From: CAYUWH01 sp964448615
Lineage (GTDB): Bacteria; Patescibacteriota; Gracilibacteria; Peribacterales; Peribacteraceae
Assembly (NCBI GenBank): GCA_964448615.1
Contig: CAYUWH010000003.1
Span: 8,501-72,500 of the forward strand
Direction of reading: 5' to 3'
DNA length: 64,000 nt
A model generated the notes under the pieces. It did not search any database. It was given only the letters and a program-made list of their open reading frames with translations, and was not told the origin of the DNA. A program made the position numbers and the translations under genes. Shown here piece by piece: positions 26,854-35,686 of this stretch. The first letter of the stretch is position 1, and every line of letters starts with the position of its first letter.

Positions 26854-27945
26854 TTATTGTGCGACTGATTGTTCAGCGACACTCACGCGCCGCACGGAAC
26901 GGATATTGCTTCCTTCCGTGAGCGAGAGAATGGTTTTCGAGCGCAAGGCTTCCGTCGCGAGTTGCACGATGGTGAGGATTTTGGTGCCGACTTTCCCGGA
27001 TACGACGGGCTGTTCTTCTCCGCGTACACAGCGCAAAACGTGCCGTGCTTCCAATGAGAGCGGTTCGAGGTTGGGGAGCGAAGGAATGACGATGTCGCCC
27101 GAGCGGTATTTGGGGAAGAACGGGTCGGGCTTCGTATCGTCATGATCCACTCCGCGATCGTAGATGCGGATTTTTTCGCTGGGATGCGTGTCATCGTAGA
27201 GCGCCATCGATTTCGTGCCTGCCAGAATCGTCTGGCGGATCTTCACCGGTGAGAGCCAGCTGACGTGAATGTGCGCCTGGAATCCCGAGGAAAATGTCAG
27301 ATGCAGGTGTGCGTCCTCTTCCTGTGTGCCAAAATGCGCGCCGCCGTATGCCGCGATTTCCGTTACCGTCTCAAGATCAACAATCGTATTGAGAATGCTG
27401 AGATCATGAATGGCGAGATCGAGCAGGACATTCGCATCCTTCTGAATCAGTCCGAGGTTTAAGCGGGACGAATCAAAGTAAAGGAGTTTCCCAAGCGCAT
27501 TACTTTGCGCGAGTTCTGCGAGCTTGGTCACGGCGGGCGCAAAGACGAACGTGTGATCCACAAACAAACAGCGTCCTTTCTGAGTCGCAAGATCGGTGAG
27601 CTCCTGTGCTTCGGTCACGCTCGAGGTAATCGGTTTTTCGATGAACACGTGCTTTCCGGCTTCGAGTGCTGCTTTTGCAAGGGGATAGTGAGAGCTGGTG
27701 GGGGTGGCGATCAGGATTAATTCGACCGATGCATCTTCGAGAAGATCTTCATAACGCTTGGTGCAGGCGATCGTAGGGTATTGCTTGCGGATATTCTGGA
27801 GCTTCGTTTCATCCATATCGCACGCATACGTCATCGCGCAGCCTTCCTGTGCCGCGAAGTTGCGCAGCACATTCGGTCCCCAATACCCAAGGCCGACGAT
27901 GCCAGTTCGGACGGGCAGCATAAATACGAGGCTTACTGTAGCCAT
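26854..27945 (-). CDS. Gfo/Idh/MocA oxidoreductase (WlbA/WbpB-like)
   Basis: The Rossmann motif GIVGLGYWGPN lies at the N-terminus, and the family Lys is in FIEKPITSS. The C-terminal domain has DLAIHDLSIL with the expected His. These features match the sugar-nucleotide 3-dehydrogenases that act before a C3 aminotransferase, whose gene follows 2 bp downstream. The start is ATG at 27945, preceded by AAAAAGG; ATG at 27921 (MLPVRTG) is a good alternative. It is the first gene of the minus-strand operon and is divergent from a GT4 gene. Confidence 0.88.
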   Translation of the reverse strand: MATVSLVFMLPVRTGIVGLGYWGPNVLRNFAAQEGCAMTYACDMDETKLQNIRKQYPTIACTKRYEDLLEDASVELILIATPTSSHYPLAKAALEAGKHVFIEKPITSSVTEAQELTDLATQKGRCLFVDHTFVFAPAVTKLAELAQSNALGKLLYFDSSRLNLGLIQKDANVLLDLAIHDLSILNTIVDLETVTEIAAYGGAHFGTQEEDAHLHLTFSSGFQAHIHVSWLSPVKIRQTILAGTKSMALYDDTHPSEKIRIYDRGVDHDDTKPDPFFPKYRSGDIVIPSLPNLEPLSLEARHVLRCVRGEEQPVVSGKVGTKILTIVQLATEALRSKTILSLTEGSNIRSVRRVSVAEQSVAQ

Positions 27946-27997
27946 TCAAAGCCTTTTTGTCATCGGGGAATGGCAATAGGCGCAAGATCCGCTCTGC

Positions 27998-28009
27998 TAT
28001 ACTTCGATG
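27998..28009 (+). promoter_or_regulatory. -10 box with 6-nt spacing to GTG
   Basis: TATACT (27998-28003) is followed by 6 nt (TCGATG) and then GTG at 28010. The spacing rule seen elsewhere favours GTG over the ATG one codon earlier. Confidence 0.6.
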
Positions 28010-29170
28010 GTGCGTATTGCCTACGTTACCAACGTCCGTTTGCCCAGCGAACGGGCTCATGGCCATCAAATCGCCCAAGTCTGCGATGCGCTTTCTCGAT
28101 TAGGCCACTCAGTGGAGATTTTCGCGCCATTTCGCAAAAACATCGTCCGGGAGGATTTTTGGACGTATTATGGTGTCAGCAACAAGATAAAAGTTCATCA
28201 TCTGGGTACGTTTGATCCCATCGCTAGCGTTTTACCAGGCGTGACCAAGCTCTGGACGCTCAATACGATGCTGAATCGAAGTCTTAAGCAGGCACTGGCG
28301 GGACAAGCCTTCGATCTGCTTTACACGCGCTCTCCTGCTCTGCTTCGCGTCTTGGTGGAAACGGGAAAGCCCGTTGTCTTGGAGCTGCACCAACTGCCGC
28401 GATTCGGACGCCGTGCGTTCGCGCGAAGATGCAATCGCTGTGCATTGGTGGCCTGCCTCACCTCCGCCATGCGCGATGAATTGAAAACATGGGGAGTGCA
28501 TGCGTCGAAGATGTTGGTCGCCGGGGATGCTGTCGATCTCCGCCGCTTCGCGGATGTTCCTTCCAAAGAGGCGGCAAGAAAAAAGAACAACATCACGACC
28601 AAGCGCCTGGTGGTCGGTTACGTGGGGCGACTGAAGACATTGGGAATGGAAAAAGGCGTTGGCACGTTATTGGAAGCACTCGCCACGCTGAAGTCGGAAA
28701 AGAAGTTTTTCGGGCTCATCGTCGGTGGGCCGGAGGGGGATCGCAAAGAATATGAAGCAAAGGCGATGTCTCTCGGACTCTCCACTGAAGACGTGCGCTT
28801 CACGGGCGAGGTGGATGCCAAACATGTTCCGGAAATGCTCAGCGCGTGCGACATTCTGGCAATGCCGTTTCCCGATCTCCCACATTATCGCAGCAACATG
28901 TCTCCGCTGAAAATGTTCGAGTACATGGCTGCCAACCGGATCATCATCACCTCCGATTTGCCCACGATTCGCGATGTTCTTTCTGAGGAAACTGCCGTGT
29001 TCGTCGCGCCCGGAAATCCGCAGAGCCTGGCCGATAGGCTGCAGTGGATCACGACGCATCCCGAAAAGGCATTGATGCGCACGCAGCAAGCGCATCAGCT
29101 GGTTCAGAGCCATACGTGGGAAGAGAGGATGCGTAACATCCTCAATGCCGCTATGCTCTCGCGCCTATGA
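28010..29170 (+). CDS. GT4 family glycosyltransferase
   Basis: About 386 residues of GT-B type: acceptor domain VRIAYVTNVRLPSERAHGHQI, donor domain VVGYVGRLKTLGMEKGVGTLL and LIVGGPEGD. The C-terminal motif is SNMSPLKMFEYMAANR, in which the first Glu of E-x7-E is replaced, as in several GT4 subfamilies. The start is assigned to GTG at 28010 from the -10 spacing. It overlaps the 2-epimerase gene by 4 bp. Confidence 0.9.
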   Translation: MRIAYVTNVRLPSERAHGHQIAQVCDALSRLGHSVEIFAPFRKNIVREDFWTYYGVSNKIKVHHLGTFDPIASVLPGVTKLWTLNTMLNRSLKQALAGQAFDLLYTRSPALLRVLVETGKPVVLELHQLPRFGRRAFARRCNRCALVACLTSAMRDELKTWGVHASKMLVAGDAVDLRRFADVPSKEAARKKNNITTKRLVVGYVGRLKTLGMEKGVGTLLEALATLKSEKKFFGLIVGGPEGDRKEYEAKAMSLGLSTEDVRFTGEVDAKHVPEMLSACDILAMPFPDLPHYRSNMSPLKMFEYMAANRIIITSDLPTIRDVLSEETAVFVAPGNPQSLADRLQWITTHPEKALMRTQQAHQLVQSHTWEERMRNILNAAMLSRL

Positions 29171-30246
29171 GAATTGTCAGCGTGTGTTCGGCCAGGCCAA
29201 ACTTCGTGAAACTCGCGGCGGTCCACCATGCCATCGCGGCAGTCGGCGAGGGGGTGGAGCACGTGATCGTCCACACCGGACAGCACTACGATCCGCTGTT
29301 TTCCGATGTCTTCTTCGAGCAACTCCAAATCCCGGCTCCCCAATACAATCTTGGTGTCCACGGCGGCACCCGGGATGAAGTTATTACCAGAACTCAAGAA
29401 GCATTTGCGCAGATTCTGCCTCTCCTCAAGCCCGATGTTGTGCTCGTCTATGGCGATGTGAACGGAGCGGTCGGTGCGGCGCAGGCGGCAAAAGCTGCAG
29501 GAATCAAGATCGCACACGTCGAGGCGGGATTGCGATCGTTCGATCTCTCCATGCCCGAAGAACACAATCGTATTGCCATCGATCAGATCGCGGATTTATT
29601 GCTGTGTTCCGAGCAATCGGGGCTCGATAACTTGCAGCGCGAGGGAGTGGAAGGATTTTTGCATCTCGTCGGCAACACGATGATTGATACGCTCATCCGC
29701 ATGATGCCGTTCATCAAGAGTGAATCTTTGCCCATCGCTCTTGCGGGGCCGTTTGCCGTCGCGACGCTGCATCGCCCGAGCAATGTGGATTCTCCGGAGG
29801 ATCTGAAGCGTAACTTGGAATTCCTCGCCGAGATTTCGGCCCATTGTCCCGTGATACTGCCGGTGCATCACCGCCTGAAGGCGGCGATCGAACAGTTTGA
29901 ACTTCATTCATGTGTGCCATCTGGCGTGCATCTGCTTGAGCCATTGGGCTACATTCCATTCTTGCGACTGGTGCAGGATGCGGCCTTCATCCTTACAGAT
30001 TCCGGCGGTATTCAGGAAGAGGCGACGTTCCTCCGCAAGCGCTGCTTTACGCTGCGTACCAATACCGAGCGGCCGTCGACGATCGAGAGTGGCAGCAACG
30101 TGCTGATTGATGTGAAAGAACCCGAACAACGCGCGCTTGTTCTCAGTTTTGCCCAGCAGCCCACTGCTTCTGAAATCCAGGTTCCGGCATTGTGGGATGG
30201 AGAAGCGGGAAAGAGGATCGTATCGGTGTTGATGTCTGGGGTATAA
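29167..30246 (+). CDS. wecB: UDP-N-acetylglucosamine 2-epimerase (non-hydrolysing)
   Basis: A 359-residue GT-B-fold epimerase with SARPNFVKLA, VHTGQHYD, VYGDVNGA, HVEAGLRSFD-x3-PEEHNR and TDSGGIQEE, all hallmarks of the WecB/MnaA family. It interconverts UDP-GlcNAc and UDP-ManNAc. With the nearby Gfo/Idh oxidoreductase and aminotransferase it could instead act like WbpI on UDP-diacetamido-glucuronic acid. Its stop codon overlaps a TATAAT box used by the next gene. Confidence 0.93.
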   Translation: MRIVSVCSARPNFVKLAAVHHAIAAVGEGVEHVIVHTGQHYDPLFSDVFFEQLQIPAPQYNLGVHGGTRDEVITRTQEAFAQILPLLKPDVVLVYGDVNGAVGAAQAAKAAGIKIAHVEAGLRSFDLSMPEEHNRIAIDQIADLLLCSEQSGLDNLQREGVEGFLHLVGNTMIDTLIRMMPFIKSESLPIALAGPFAVATLHRPSNVDSPEDLKRNLEFLAEISAHCPVILPVHHRLKAAIEQFELHSCVPSGVHLLEPLGYIPFLRLVQDAAFILTDSGGIQEEATFLRKRCFTLRTNTERPSTIESGSNVLIDVKEPEQRALVLSFAQQPTASEIQVPALWDGEAGKRIVSVLMSGV

Positions 30247-30360
30247 TGGCCAAGGCCTCGCTCTGTGGCCTTCGCTTGGACTCTGGCTATTTGCTCTACT
30301 AATGGTTGGCCTCGCAGAGTCCTGCGCTCAGGCCCCATAGCTCGGCTATTCCGTTCTAGT
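30242..30360 (+). promoter_or_regulatory. TATAAT promoter and structured 5' leader
   Basis: A consensus TATAAT (30242-30247) overlaps the wecB stop and would give a leader of about 105 nt before the GT4 ATG at 30361. The leader can pair GGACTCTG (30278-30285) with CAGAGTCC (30315-30322). No known riboswitch was recognised. Confidence 0.45.
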
Positions 30361-31539
30361 ATGAATATTCTGATGATCACCGACAGCTTCTATCCCGAAG
30401 TAGGCGGAAGCGAGACGGCAATCTGGAAACTCGGCGAGGCGCTCGTCGATATGGGTCATACCGTCGGCGTGGCGGTGATTGCGAAAGCGAATGCGGCGAA
30501 CCCTTCCCAGAAGCTTAAGTTTTGGAACGTCGGATCGAAGATGTGGGGGATGGATCTCAAGTTCATCGGACGCATTCACAATATGCGTTCGGTTATCCGT
30601 GAGTTCAAACCCGATGTGATTAACGTGCACTTCATGCTGGAATCCGGCTACGTAGGCGTAAAAGCCGGACATGCGGAAGGCGTGCCGGTCGTGCTGAGCA
30701 ACCGTGGGAAAGGGTTGTATAACAAAGCGACCAACATGCTGGAGGCGACGATGTATCCGTTCTGGAATCGCGGAGCGTTGAAGGCCGATCGTTTTATCGC
30801 CACGAGTCAGGAGATGGTGGATATTGGGAAGGAGCGCTATGGCATCGAGTCGCTGGCAATCTCGAATGGTGTCGATACCGAAAACTTTCATCCATCCAAA
30901 GATGGCAGTGCGATTCGCAAAGAACATGGCGTGAAGGACGGACAACGCGTCTTGCTCTGCGCTCGCAGGCTCGTCCCTAAAAACGGCATCGAGTACATCG
31001 TCCGCGCGCTGCCGATGATTCGCCAAAAATTCGATGCGGTATTGTGGCTTGCTTCTCCTCTGATCCGTGAATACGAAAAACTGAAGGCGATTGCGGCGGA
31101 ATTGGGGGCTGAACCGTACGTGAAGTTTTTGGGATCCGTCGATCACACGAAGCTGCCATATTATTTCTCCGCGGCAGACGTGGTGGTGCAGCCTTCCATC
31201 GCGGAGGCCAGGAGTCTTGCTTGTCTCGAAGCGATGGCGAGCGGAAGCGCAGTGGTGGCGACCGATACGGGCGGCCTGAAGGAATTGATCACGCACAAAG
31301 AGAACGGTTACCTGATTCCTTCGTTTGAAGAGAGCAGTTATCAGGTGGAAACCATGATCAACGAAGCGGGGGTGCGGCGTTTGGCGGATGCGGTCGTGTC
31401 GGTGTTGGGCGATGATGCGCTGCGCGCGAATCTCAAGAAGAATGCGAGAACATTTGCGGAAACCTGCAGCTGGCCGTCCATTGCGCGGCAAAGTCTCGCC
31501 GTGTATGAAGAAGCCATCAGATCCTATCGCCGCTCATGA
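30361..31539 (+). CDS. GT4 family glycosyltransferase
   Basis: A 392-residue GT-B enzyme: MITDSFYPEVGGSETAIWKL at the N-terminus, LLCARRLVPKNGIEYIV, FLGSVDHTKLPYYFSAADVVV and E-x7-E in SIAEARSLACLEAMASG. The start is ATG at 30361, because the upstream extension of the frame covers the non-coding leader. It overlaps a truncated acyltransferase by 4 bp. Confidence 0.92.
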   Translation: MNILMITDSFYPEVGGSETAIWKLGEALVDMGHTVGVAVIAKANAANPSQKLKFWNVGSKMWGMDLKFIGRIHNMRSVIREFKPDVINVHFMLESGYVGVKAGHAEGVPVVLSNRGKGLYNKATNMLEATMYPFWNRGALKADRFIATSQEMVDIGKERYGIESLAISNGVDTENFHPSKDGSAIRKEHGVKDGQRVLLCARRLVPKNGIEYIVRALPMIRQKFDAVLWLASPLIREYEKLKAIAAELGAEPYVKFLGSVDHTKLPYYFSAADVVVQPSIAEARSLACLEAMASGSAVVATDTGGLKELITHKENGYLIPSFEESSYQVETMINEAGVRRLADAVVSVLGDDALRANLKKNARTFAETCSWPSIARQSLAVYEEAIRSYRRS

Positions 31540-31892
31540 CCCTCGCTACGCCCGATCACAACAAAGAGATCTACGGAACGTTGCATGATCAAATCATTGT
31601 GAAGCGCTTTATGCGCCTTCTCCTATTCGCCGCGCCGCGCATCATGGATGTGCAGTCGCATCCGGTCGATATGGTGCCGCGCCGCGGTATGCCGGAAGGT
31701 CCGCCCAATCCTGTGGTCATTGAAGATGATGCCTGGCTTGGTGCGGAAGTGTTCGTGATACCCGGTGTCACGATCGGTCGTGGCTCGGTGATTGCCGCGC
31801 GCAGTGTTGTGACATCCGACATCCCGCCGATGGTCTTGGCGGCCGGTGTTCCGGCGAAGGTGGTGAGGGAGTTGCGAGTGGAGAAATCTTGA
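31536..31892 (+). pseudogene. Truncated left-handed beta-helix acyltransferase (possible pseudogene)
   Basis: The 118-residue product matches only the C-terminal half of LbH acyltransferases: IMDVQSHPVDMVPRR, the hexapeptide turns IEDDAWLGAEVFVIPGVTIGRGSVIAARSVV and a GVPAKVVREL tail. The intact relative at 35687-36316 has about 90 more residues before this point, including the first coils. Here the start instead reads MTLATPDHNKEIYGTLHD and couples by ATGA to the GT4 gene. It could be a remnant, or a short form that works as a trimer, so I rate inactivity as likely but unproven. Confidence 0.6.
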
Positions 31893-31907
31893 CCCTGCGA
31901 AGCGGAG

Positions 31908-31927
31908 CCGAGACGCCGTCGTCTCGG
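31908..31927. terminator. Bidirectional hairpin between convergent genes
   Basis: An 8-bp perfect stem CCGAGACG/CGTCTCGG with a CCGT loop lies between the acyltransferase fragment and asparagine synthase genes. T-tracts are weak on both sides. Confidence 0.6.
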
Positions 31928-31930
31928 TGT

Positions 31931-33751
31931 TTATGCGGCGTCATACACCGTATCAAACCACGCAGCGAGCTGCAGGAGCGAGGAGAGGATATGCAGGTGA
32001 TAGGCCTTCTTGGTTTTGTGTTCTTCAAACAATCTTCGCAGATGATCGACATCGAAGAGTTCTGCGATACGCGGATGTTCCAGCATGCGTTCAATCAATG
32101 GACTTGCTTCGCGGCGGATCCACTTCGCGAGCGGGGGATAGAAGCTTGCTTTGGGCAGTGTAAACAGATGATCCGGCAGAATGCCGCGATACGTATCTTT
32201 CAAGAGTGCCTTCGTGCGGCGTGGCCCGACGTGCCAGTGTGCATTCGTTCCCTGCGACGCTGCGATAATACGTGGATCGAGGAAAGGAAGACGGCCTTCG
32301 ACGCCGTGGCCCATGGTTGTTGCATCGGTAAGGCGCAATGATTCATCCACCAGCCAAAGTCCGCGATCGAAATCCATGAAGGCGCGAAGCGGATCATTAC
32401 TCTTGAGTGCTGCGAAGCGTTCTTCAAACAGTGTGGTCGTCGCATCAGATTCAAACCACTCTCCGCGCGCGGCAGAAGTAATTTCTTCCGCAGGGCGTGC
32501 GAGCAGGCGTTCTGCGAGTGCAGGTCCGGGTTGCATGCCTAGCACATCAGACGGATAGCCGAAGGCCGAGGCGGCGAGAGAGCGCACGGCCGCCGGCGCA
32601 AACCGCAGCATCTCCAAAATTCGTGCGATGCGATAGCGCGGATACCCGCCGAACAGTTCATCACCACCCGCTCCGGTCAGCACCACATCCGCGCGTTTTT
32701 TCGCGACACTGGAGAGCAAGAACTGCGCCGTCGAGACGGCGTCGGCATTCGGCTGATCCAATGCACGGGCAGTATCCCAGTACAGATTTTTACAATCCTC
32801 CGCGGTCAGCATGACTTCCGTGTGATCGGTGCCATAGTGCTTCGCGGTCATCTTCGCCAAATCGGCATCAGTATTGAAACGCTTCGCACCCTCCTCTTCT
32901 GTTGCTTCAAAGCGCACCGTGAATGTCTTCACGGGTGGCTGCGCGTGCGTGACCATGTGATGCAGCACGATCGACGAATCCATCCCGCCGCTGAGATAAA
33001 TGCCAACTGGTTTATCTGAAACCAAATGATCGCGAACGGCGATATCCATCATCGCGGGGAAGCGTTCTTTAAAGTCTTGCTTGGAAGAAAACTTCACGGC
33101 TTCTACGTCCGTCACAAAGGTTTCGCGCGTTTCCTTCCCTTCTTTCCAGGTAAGCAATGTCCCCGGTGCCAGCGATTCGATTCCTTCGCAGAGCGTGTGC
33201 GGCCCCGGCACGTACTGCAAGCGCAAATACTGCGAGAGTGCCTTCATGTTGAGCGCAGGCTTTTTCGGAAGAAATCGCATCAGTGAGCGCATTTCAGAGG
33301 CAAAGTGCAGCTTGCCGTTGGGGTAACTGAGGAAAAACGGCTTGATGCCATTCGTATCGCGCGCGATGGTCCAGGTTTTTGTGTTCAGATCAAAGAGCGC
33401 AAAGGCGAACATGCCGATCAAATGTTTTACAAAGTGTTTGCCGTGTAATGCATAGAGCTTCAGCAACACTTCCGTATCGGTTCCTGTTTTGCACTGCAGC
33501 CTGAAACGTTCTTTGAGTTCGCGATAGTTGAAGATCTCGCCGTTATAGACAATCACGGCGCTGCGATCGTCATTCCACATCGGCTGATCGCCTTCGGGGC
33601 GCGGATCGAGAATCGCAAGGCGCGCATGTCCGAGTGAAATCCCGTTCCCCACGAAAATCGCGTTTCCATCCGGACCGCGGTGAACGAGCGCATTCGTCAT
33701 GCGCTCCATCATCTCCTTGTTTTCGCCTGCGAATCCCGCGATACCGCACAT
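31931..33751 (-). CDS. asnB: Asparagine synthase (glutamine-hydrolysing) family protein
   Basis: A 606-residue protein. Cys2 (MCGIAGF) is the N-terminal nucleophile of the class II glutaminase domain, with RLAILD and YNGEIFNYREL following. The C-terminal synthetase domain has the ATP-pyrophosphatase loop SGGMDSS and GAGGDELFGGY. In glycan loci such enzymes often amidate sugar uronic acids rather than make asparagine. The start is fixed by Cys2 and a TATACT box 6 nt upstream of this ATG; the frame is open upstream but would destroy the N-terminal Cys. Confidence 0.92.
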   Translation of the reverse strand: MCGIAGFAGENKEMMERMTNALVHRGPDGNAIFVGNGISLGHARLAILDPRPEGDQPMWNDDRSAVIVYNGEIFNYRELKERFRLQCKTGTDTEVLLKLYALHGKHFVKHLIGMFAFALFDLNTKTWTIARDTNGIKPFFLSYPNGKLHFASEMRSLMRFLPKKPALNMKALSQYLRLQYVPGPHTLCEGIESLAPGTLLTWKEGKETRETFVTDVEAVKFSSKQDFKERFPAMMDIAVRDHLVSDKPVGIYLSGGMDSSIVLHHMVTHAQPPVKTFTVRFEATEEEGAKRFNTDADLAKMTAKHYGTDHTEVMLTAEDCKNLYWDTARALDQPNADAVSTAQFLLSSVAKKRADVVLTGAGGDELFGGYPRYRIARILEMLRFAPAAVRSLAASAFGYPSDVLGMQPGPALAERLLARPAEEITSAARGEWFESDATTTLFEERFAALKSNDPLRAFMDFDRGLWLVDESLRLTDATTMGHGVEGRLPFLDPRIIAASQGTNAHWHVGPRRTKALLKDTYRGILPDHLFTLPKASFYPPLAKWIRREASPLIERMLEHPRIAELFDVDHLRRLFEEHKTKKAYHLHILSSLLQLAAWFDTVYDAA

Positions 33752-33757
33752 GTCTGT

Positions 33758-33763
33758 AGTATA
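33758..33763 (-). promoter_or_regulatory. -10 box with 6-nt spacing to ATG
   Basis: TATACT on the minus strand followed by ACAGAC and then the ATG at 33751. It agrees with the start that exposes Cys2 of the amidotransferase. Confidence 0.65.
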
Positions 33764-33794
33764 ACCATTCTCCACGAAGGAGACACTGCATGAC

Positions 33795-35618
33795 TCACAA
33801 GAATTTCTGATCCTCCCAGAGTCGGAAAAATGCCTGTTTTCTCTCAAGAAGTTCCTGCAATGTTCCCTCTTCAATGATGCGTCCCTGTTCCAGGACCACG
33901 ATTTTATCCGCGTGACGGATGGTCGAGAGACGATGAGCGATGACAATGGAAGTACGGTCGCGTATTGCGCAATCGATCGCTTCCTGGATCATTTTCTCAG
34001 TGTGGCTGTCGAGCGCGCTCGTTGCCTCATCTAAGATGAGGATATCTGCTTGCTTCAAGAGCGCCCGCGCGATGCTCACACGCTGCTTCTCCCCTCCTGA
34101 AAGCTTGATGCCGCGATCGCCGATCAGAGTATCAACCCCCTGCGGAAGTTGAGCCACAAAATCCGTTAGTCGTGCCTGTTCAATCGCTCTATTCAGGGCT
34201 TCTTCCGATACCTGGTCGAGGCCATAGGTGATGTTGTATCTCAGGGTGTCATGCAAAAGTAATGTTTCCTGGCTTACTAATGCCATATGTGCATGCAGTG
34301 AAGAGAAAGTGAAAGACCGAATGTCTGTTCCATCGAGAAAGAGCGTCCCAGGAGAGCAATCGTAAAACCGCATGATCAGATGTATGAGGGTTGACTTGCC
34401 CGATCCCGTAGGGCCGACGATTGCAACCATCTTCCCCTGGGGAATAGTGAAGGAGATGTCCGTCAACACTTCCCCTCGATTCGGATAGTGAAAGGAAAGG
34501 TGACGCAATTCAATGCCTTGCTTCAGTTGATGGAACGTGCGTTTCCCCTCAGGGAAAAAAAACTTATCGTCATCGCGGAAGACGTTGATAAGCTCGTCTA
34601 CCGGCCCGGTGGCATTCGCGAGCGTGCCGCGGAAATTCATGAGACTTCCAAATTTATTGGAGGTGTTAAGGACAAGATAGAAGTAGACCAGAAACGACAA
34701 TGAAGAAGATGTTTTCTCGTGGACGGAGAAGTAAAACATGCCCAAAAACAGTATAATCACCGCCAAGAGCGTTATCATCTCATTGAATGGAGGGACGATT
34801 TCCCGCAAGCGCGATGCGCGAAAATCCAGTTGAGACTTGTTATCGCTGATGCGTGAGAAGCGAGCCACCTCCTGATGTTCGGCGCTGTATGCTTTGACGA
34901 GCGGAATCGTAGAGAGAATTTCGACAGTCTTCTTACCCAGTGCGCTGCCTTGCGTAGTGATTGCCTTTGAAATGCGACCGATCTCACGGATCACATGCCG
35001 CACGGAGAAGTGTAGAATCGCAAACATTGGCAGCGCGAAGGCCGTAAGTTTCCAAGAAATGATAGACATGATAATCAAATAGACGATCAGAGAGAGAATA
35101 TTGTTGACGAATACACTCACTGTCTGCAGAGGCCAGAGCGCCATTTCCGGAAACTGCATGAGCACCGTGGAATTATGGCCGACGTTCGTGCTGTCGAAGT
35201 ACAGCTTTCCGAAGCGCAAGTATCGGGAGAAAATGGTCTTGCGCAGATAATGGAGTGTCCGGGAATTGAAGTAGGCAGTACTTACGATCGAGAGATAGCG
35301 CAGTACATTCTTCAGGAGCACCGCTGTTACGAAAATCGAGAGTAGAATGCCGAAGAGCATCCTGTCGTCTTGCAGTATCTGAGGCGGCAATAAGGCAATG
35401 ACATACTTCAGGCCAGGGATGAGGGTGATAAAACTAAAATCGTGATTGAGAAATCCTTGTAGAATCGGAATAAGTAAGCCCAAACTCATTCCCTCGAACA
35501 TGGCAGACAAGAGTGATAGGAAGAGTGGGATGGCAAGATAAATCGGCGGAATATTAATTCCTTTGAGCAAAGAGAGAATTTTGCCGAGAACAGGGACATA
35601 CCGAAATGGATTCTTCAC
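33795..35618 (-). CDS. ABC transporter, fused permease-ATPase (MsbA-like exporter)
   Basis: About 607 residues: an N-terminal type IV exporter membrane domain with about six helices (roughly residues 20-330), then an ATPase domain with Walker A GPTGSGKST (about 400), signature LSGGEKQR (about 503) and Walker B ILILDEATSALD (about 527). It works as a half-transporter dimer. In this setting it probably flips or exports a lipid-linked glycan. The start is assigned to GTG at 35618 because TATACT lies 6 nt upstream; an ATG six codons earlier would lie over that -10 box. Confidence 0.92.
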   Translation of the reverse strand: MKNPFRYVPVLGKILSLLKGINIPPIYLAIPLFLSLLSAMFEGMSLGLLIPILQGFLNHDFSFITLIPGLKYVIALLPPQILQDDRMLFGILLSIFVTAVLLKNVLRYLSIVSTAYFNSRTLHYLRKTIFSRYLRFGKLYFDSTNVGHNSTVLMQFPEMALWPLQTVSVFVNNILSLIVYLIIMSIISWKLTAFALPMFAILHFSVRHVIREIGRISKAITTQGSALGKKTVEILSTIPLVKAYSAEHQEVARFSRISDNKSQLDFRASRLREIVPPFNEMITLLAVIILFLGMFYFSVHEKTSSSLSFLVYFYLVLNTSNKFGSLMNFRGTLANATGPVDELINVFRDDDKFFFPEGKRTFHQLKQGIELRHLSFHYPNRGEVLTDISFTIPQGKMVAIVGPTGSGKSTLIHLIMRFYDCSPGTLFLDGTDIRSFTFSSLHAHMALVSQETLLLHDTLRYNITYGLDQVSEEALNRAIEQARLTDFVAQLPQGVDTLIGDRGIKLSGGEKQRVSIARALLKQADILILDEATSALDSHTEKMIQEAIDCAIRDRTSIVIAHRLSTIRHADKIVVLEQGRIIEEGTLQELLERKQAFFRLWEDQKFL

Positions 35619-35624
35619 AGCGAT

Positions 35625-35630
35625 AGTATA
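35625..35630 (-). promoter_or_regulatory. -10 box with 6-nt spacing to GTG
   Basis: TATACT on the minus strand, then ATCGCT, then GTG at 35618. This defines a leaderless start inside the longest open frame. Confidence 0.6.
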
Positions 35631-35686
35631 GAGCATATTAACGCAGAATCGAAAAATATCTCATCTGGATAGGAATATTTGCGCGA

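Noticed and set aside
30243..30360. Riboswitch in the leader of the GT4 gene at 30361
   Set aside because: Some base pairing is possible, but no conserved aptamer core that I know could be matched.
33752..33946. Upstream extension of asparagine synthase
   Set aside because: It would bury the catalytic Cys, which must be residue 2, and it lies over the TATACT box and the end of the ABC transporter gene.
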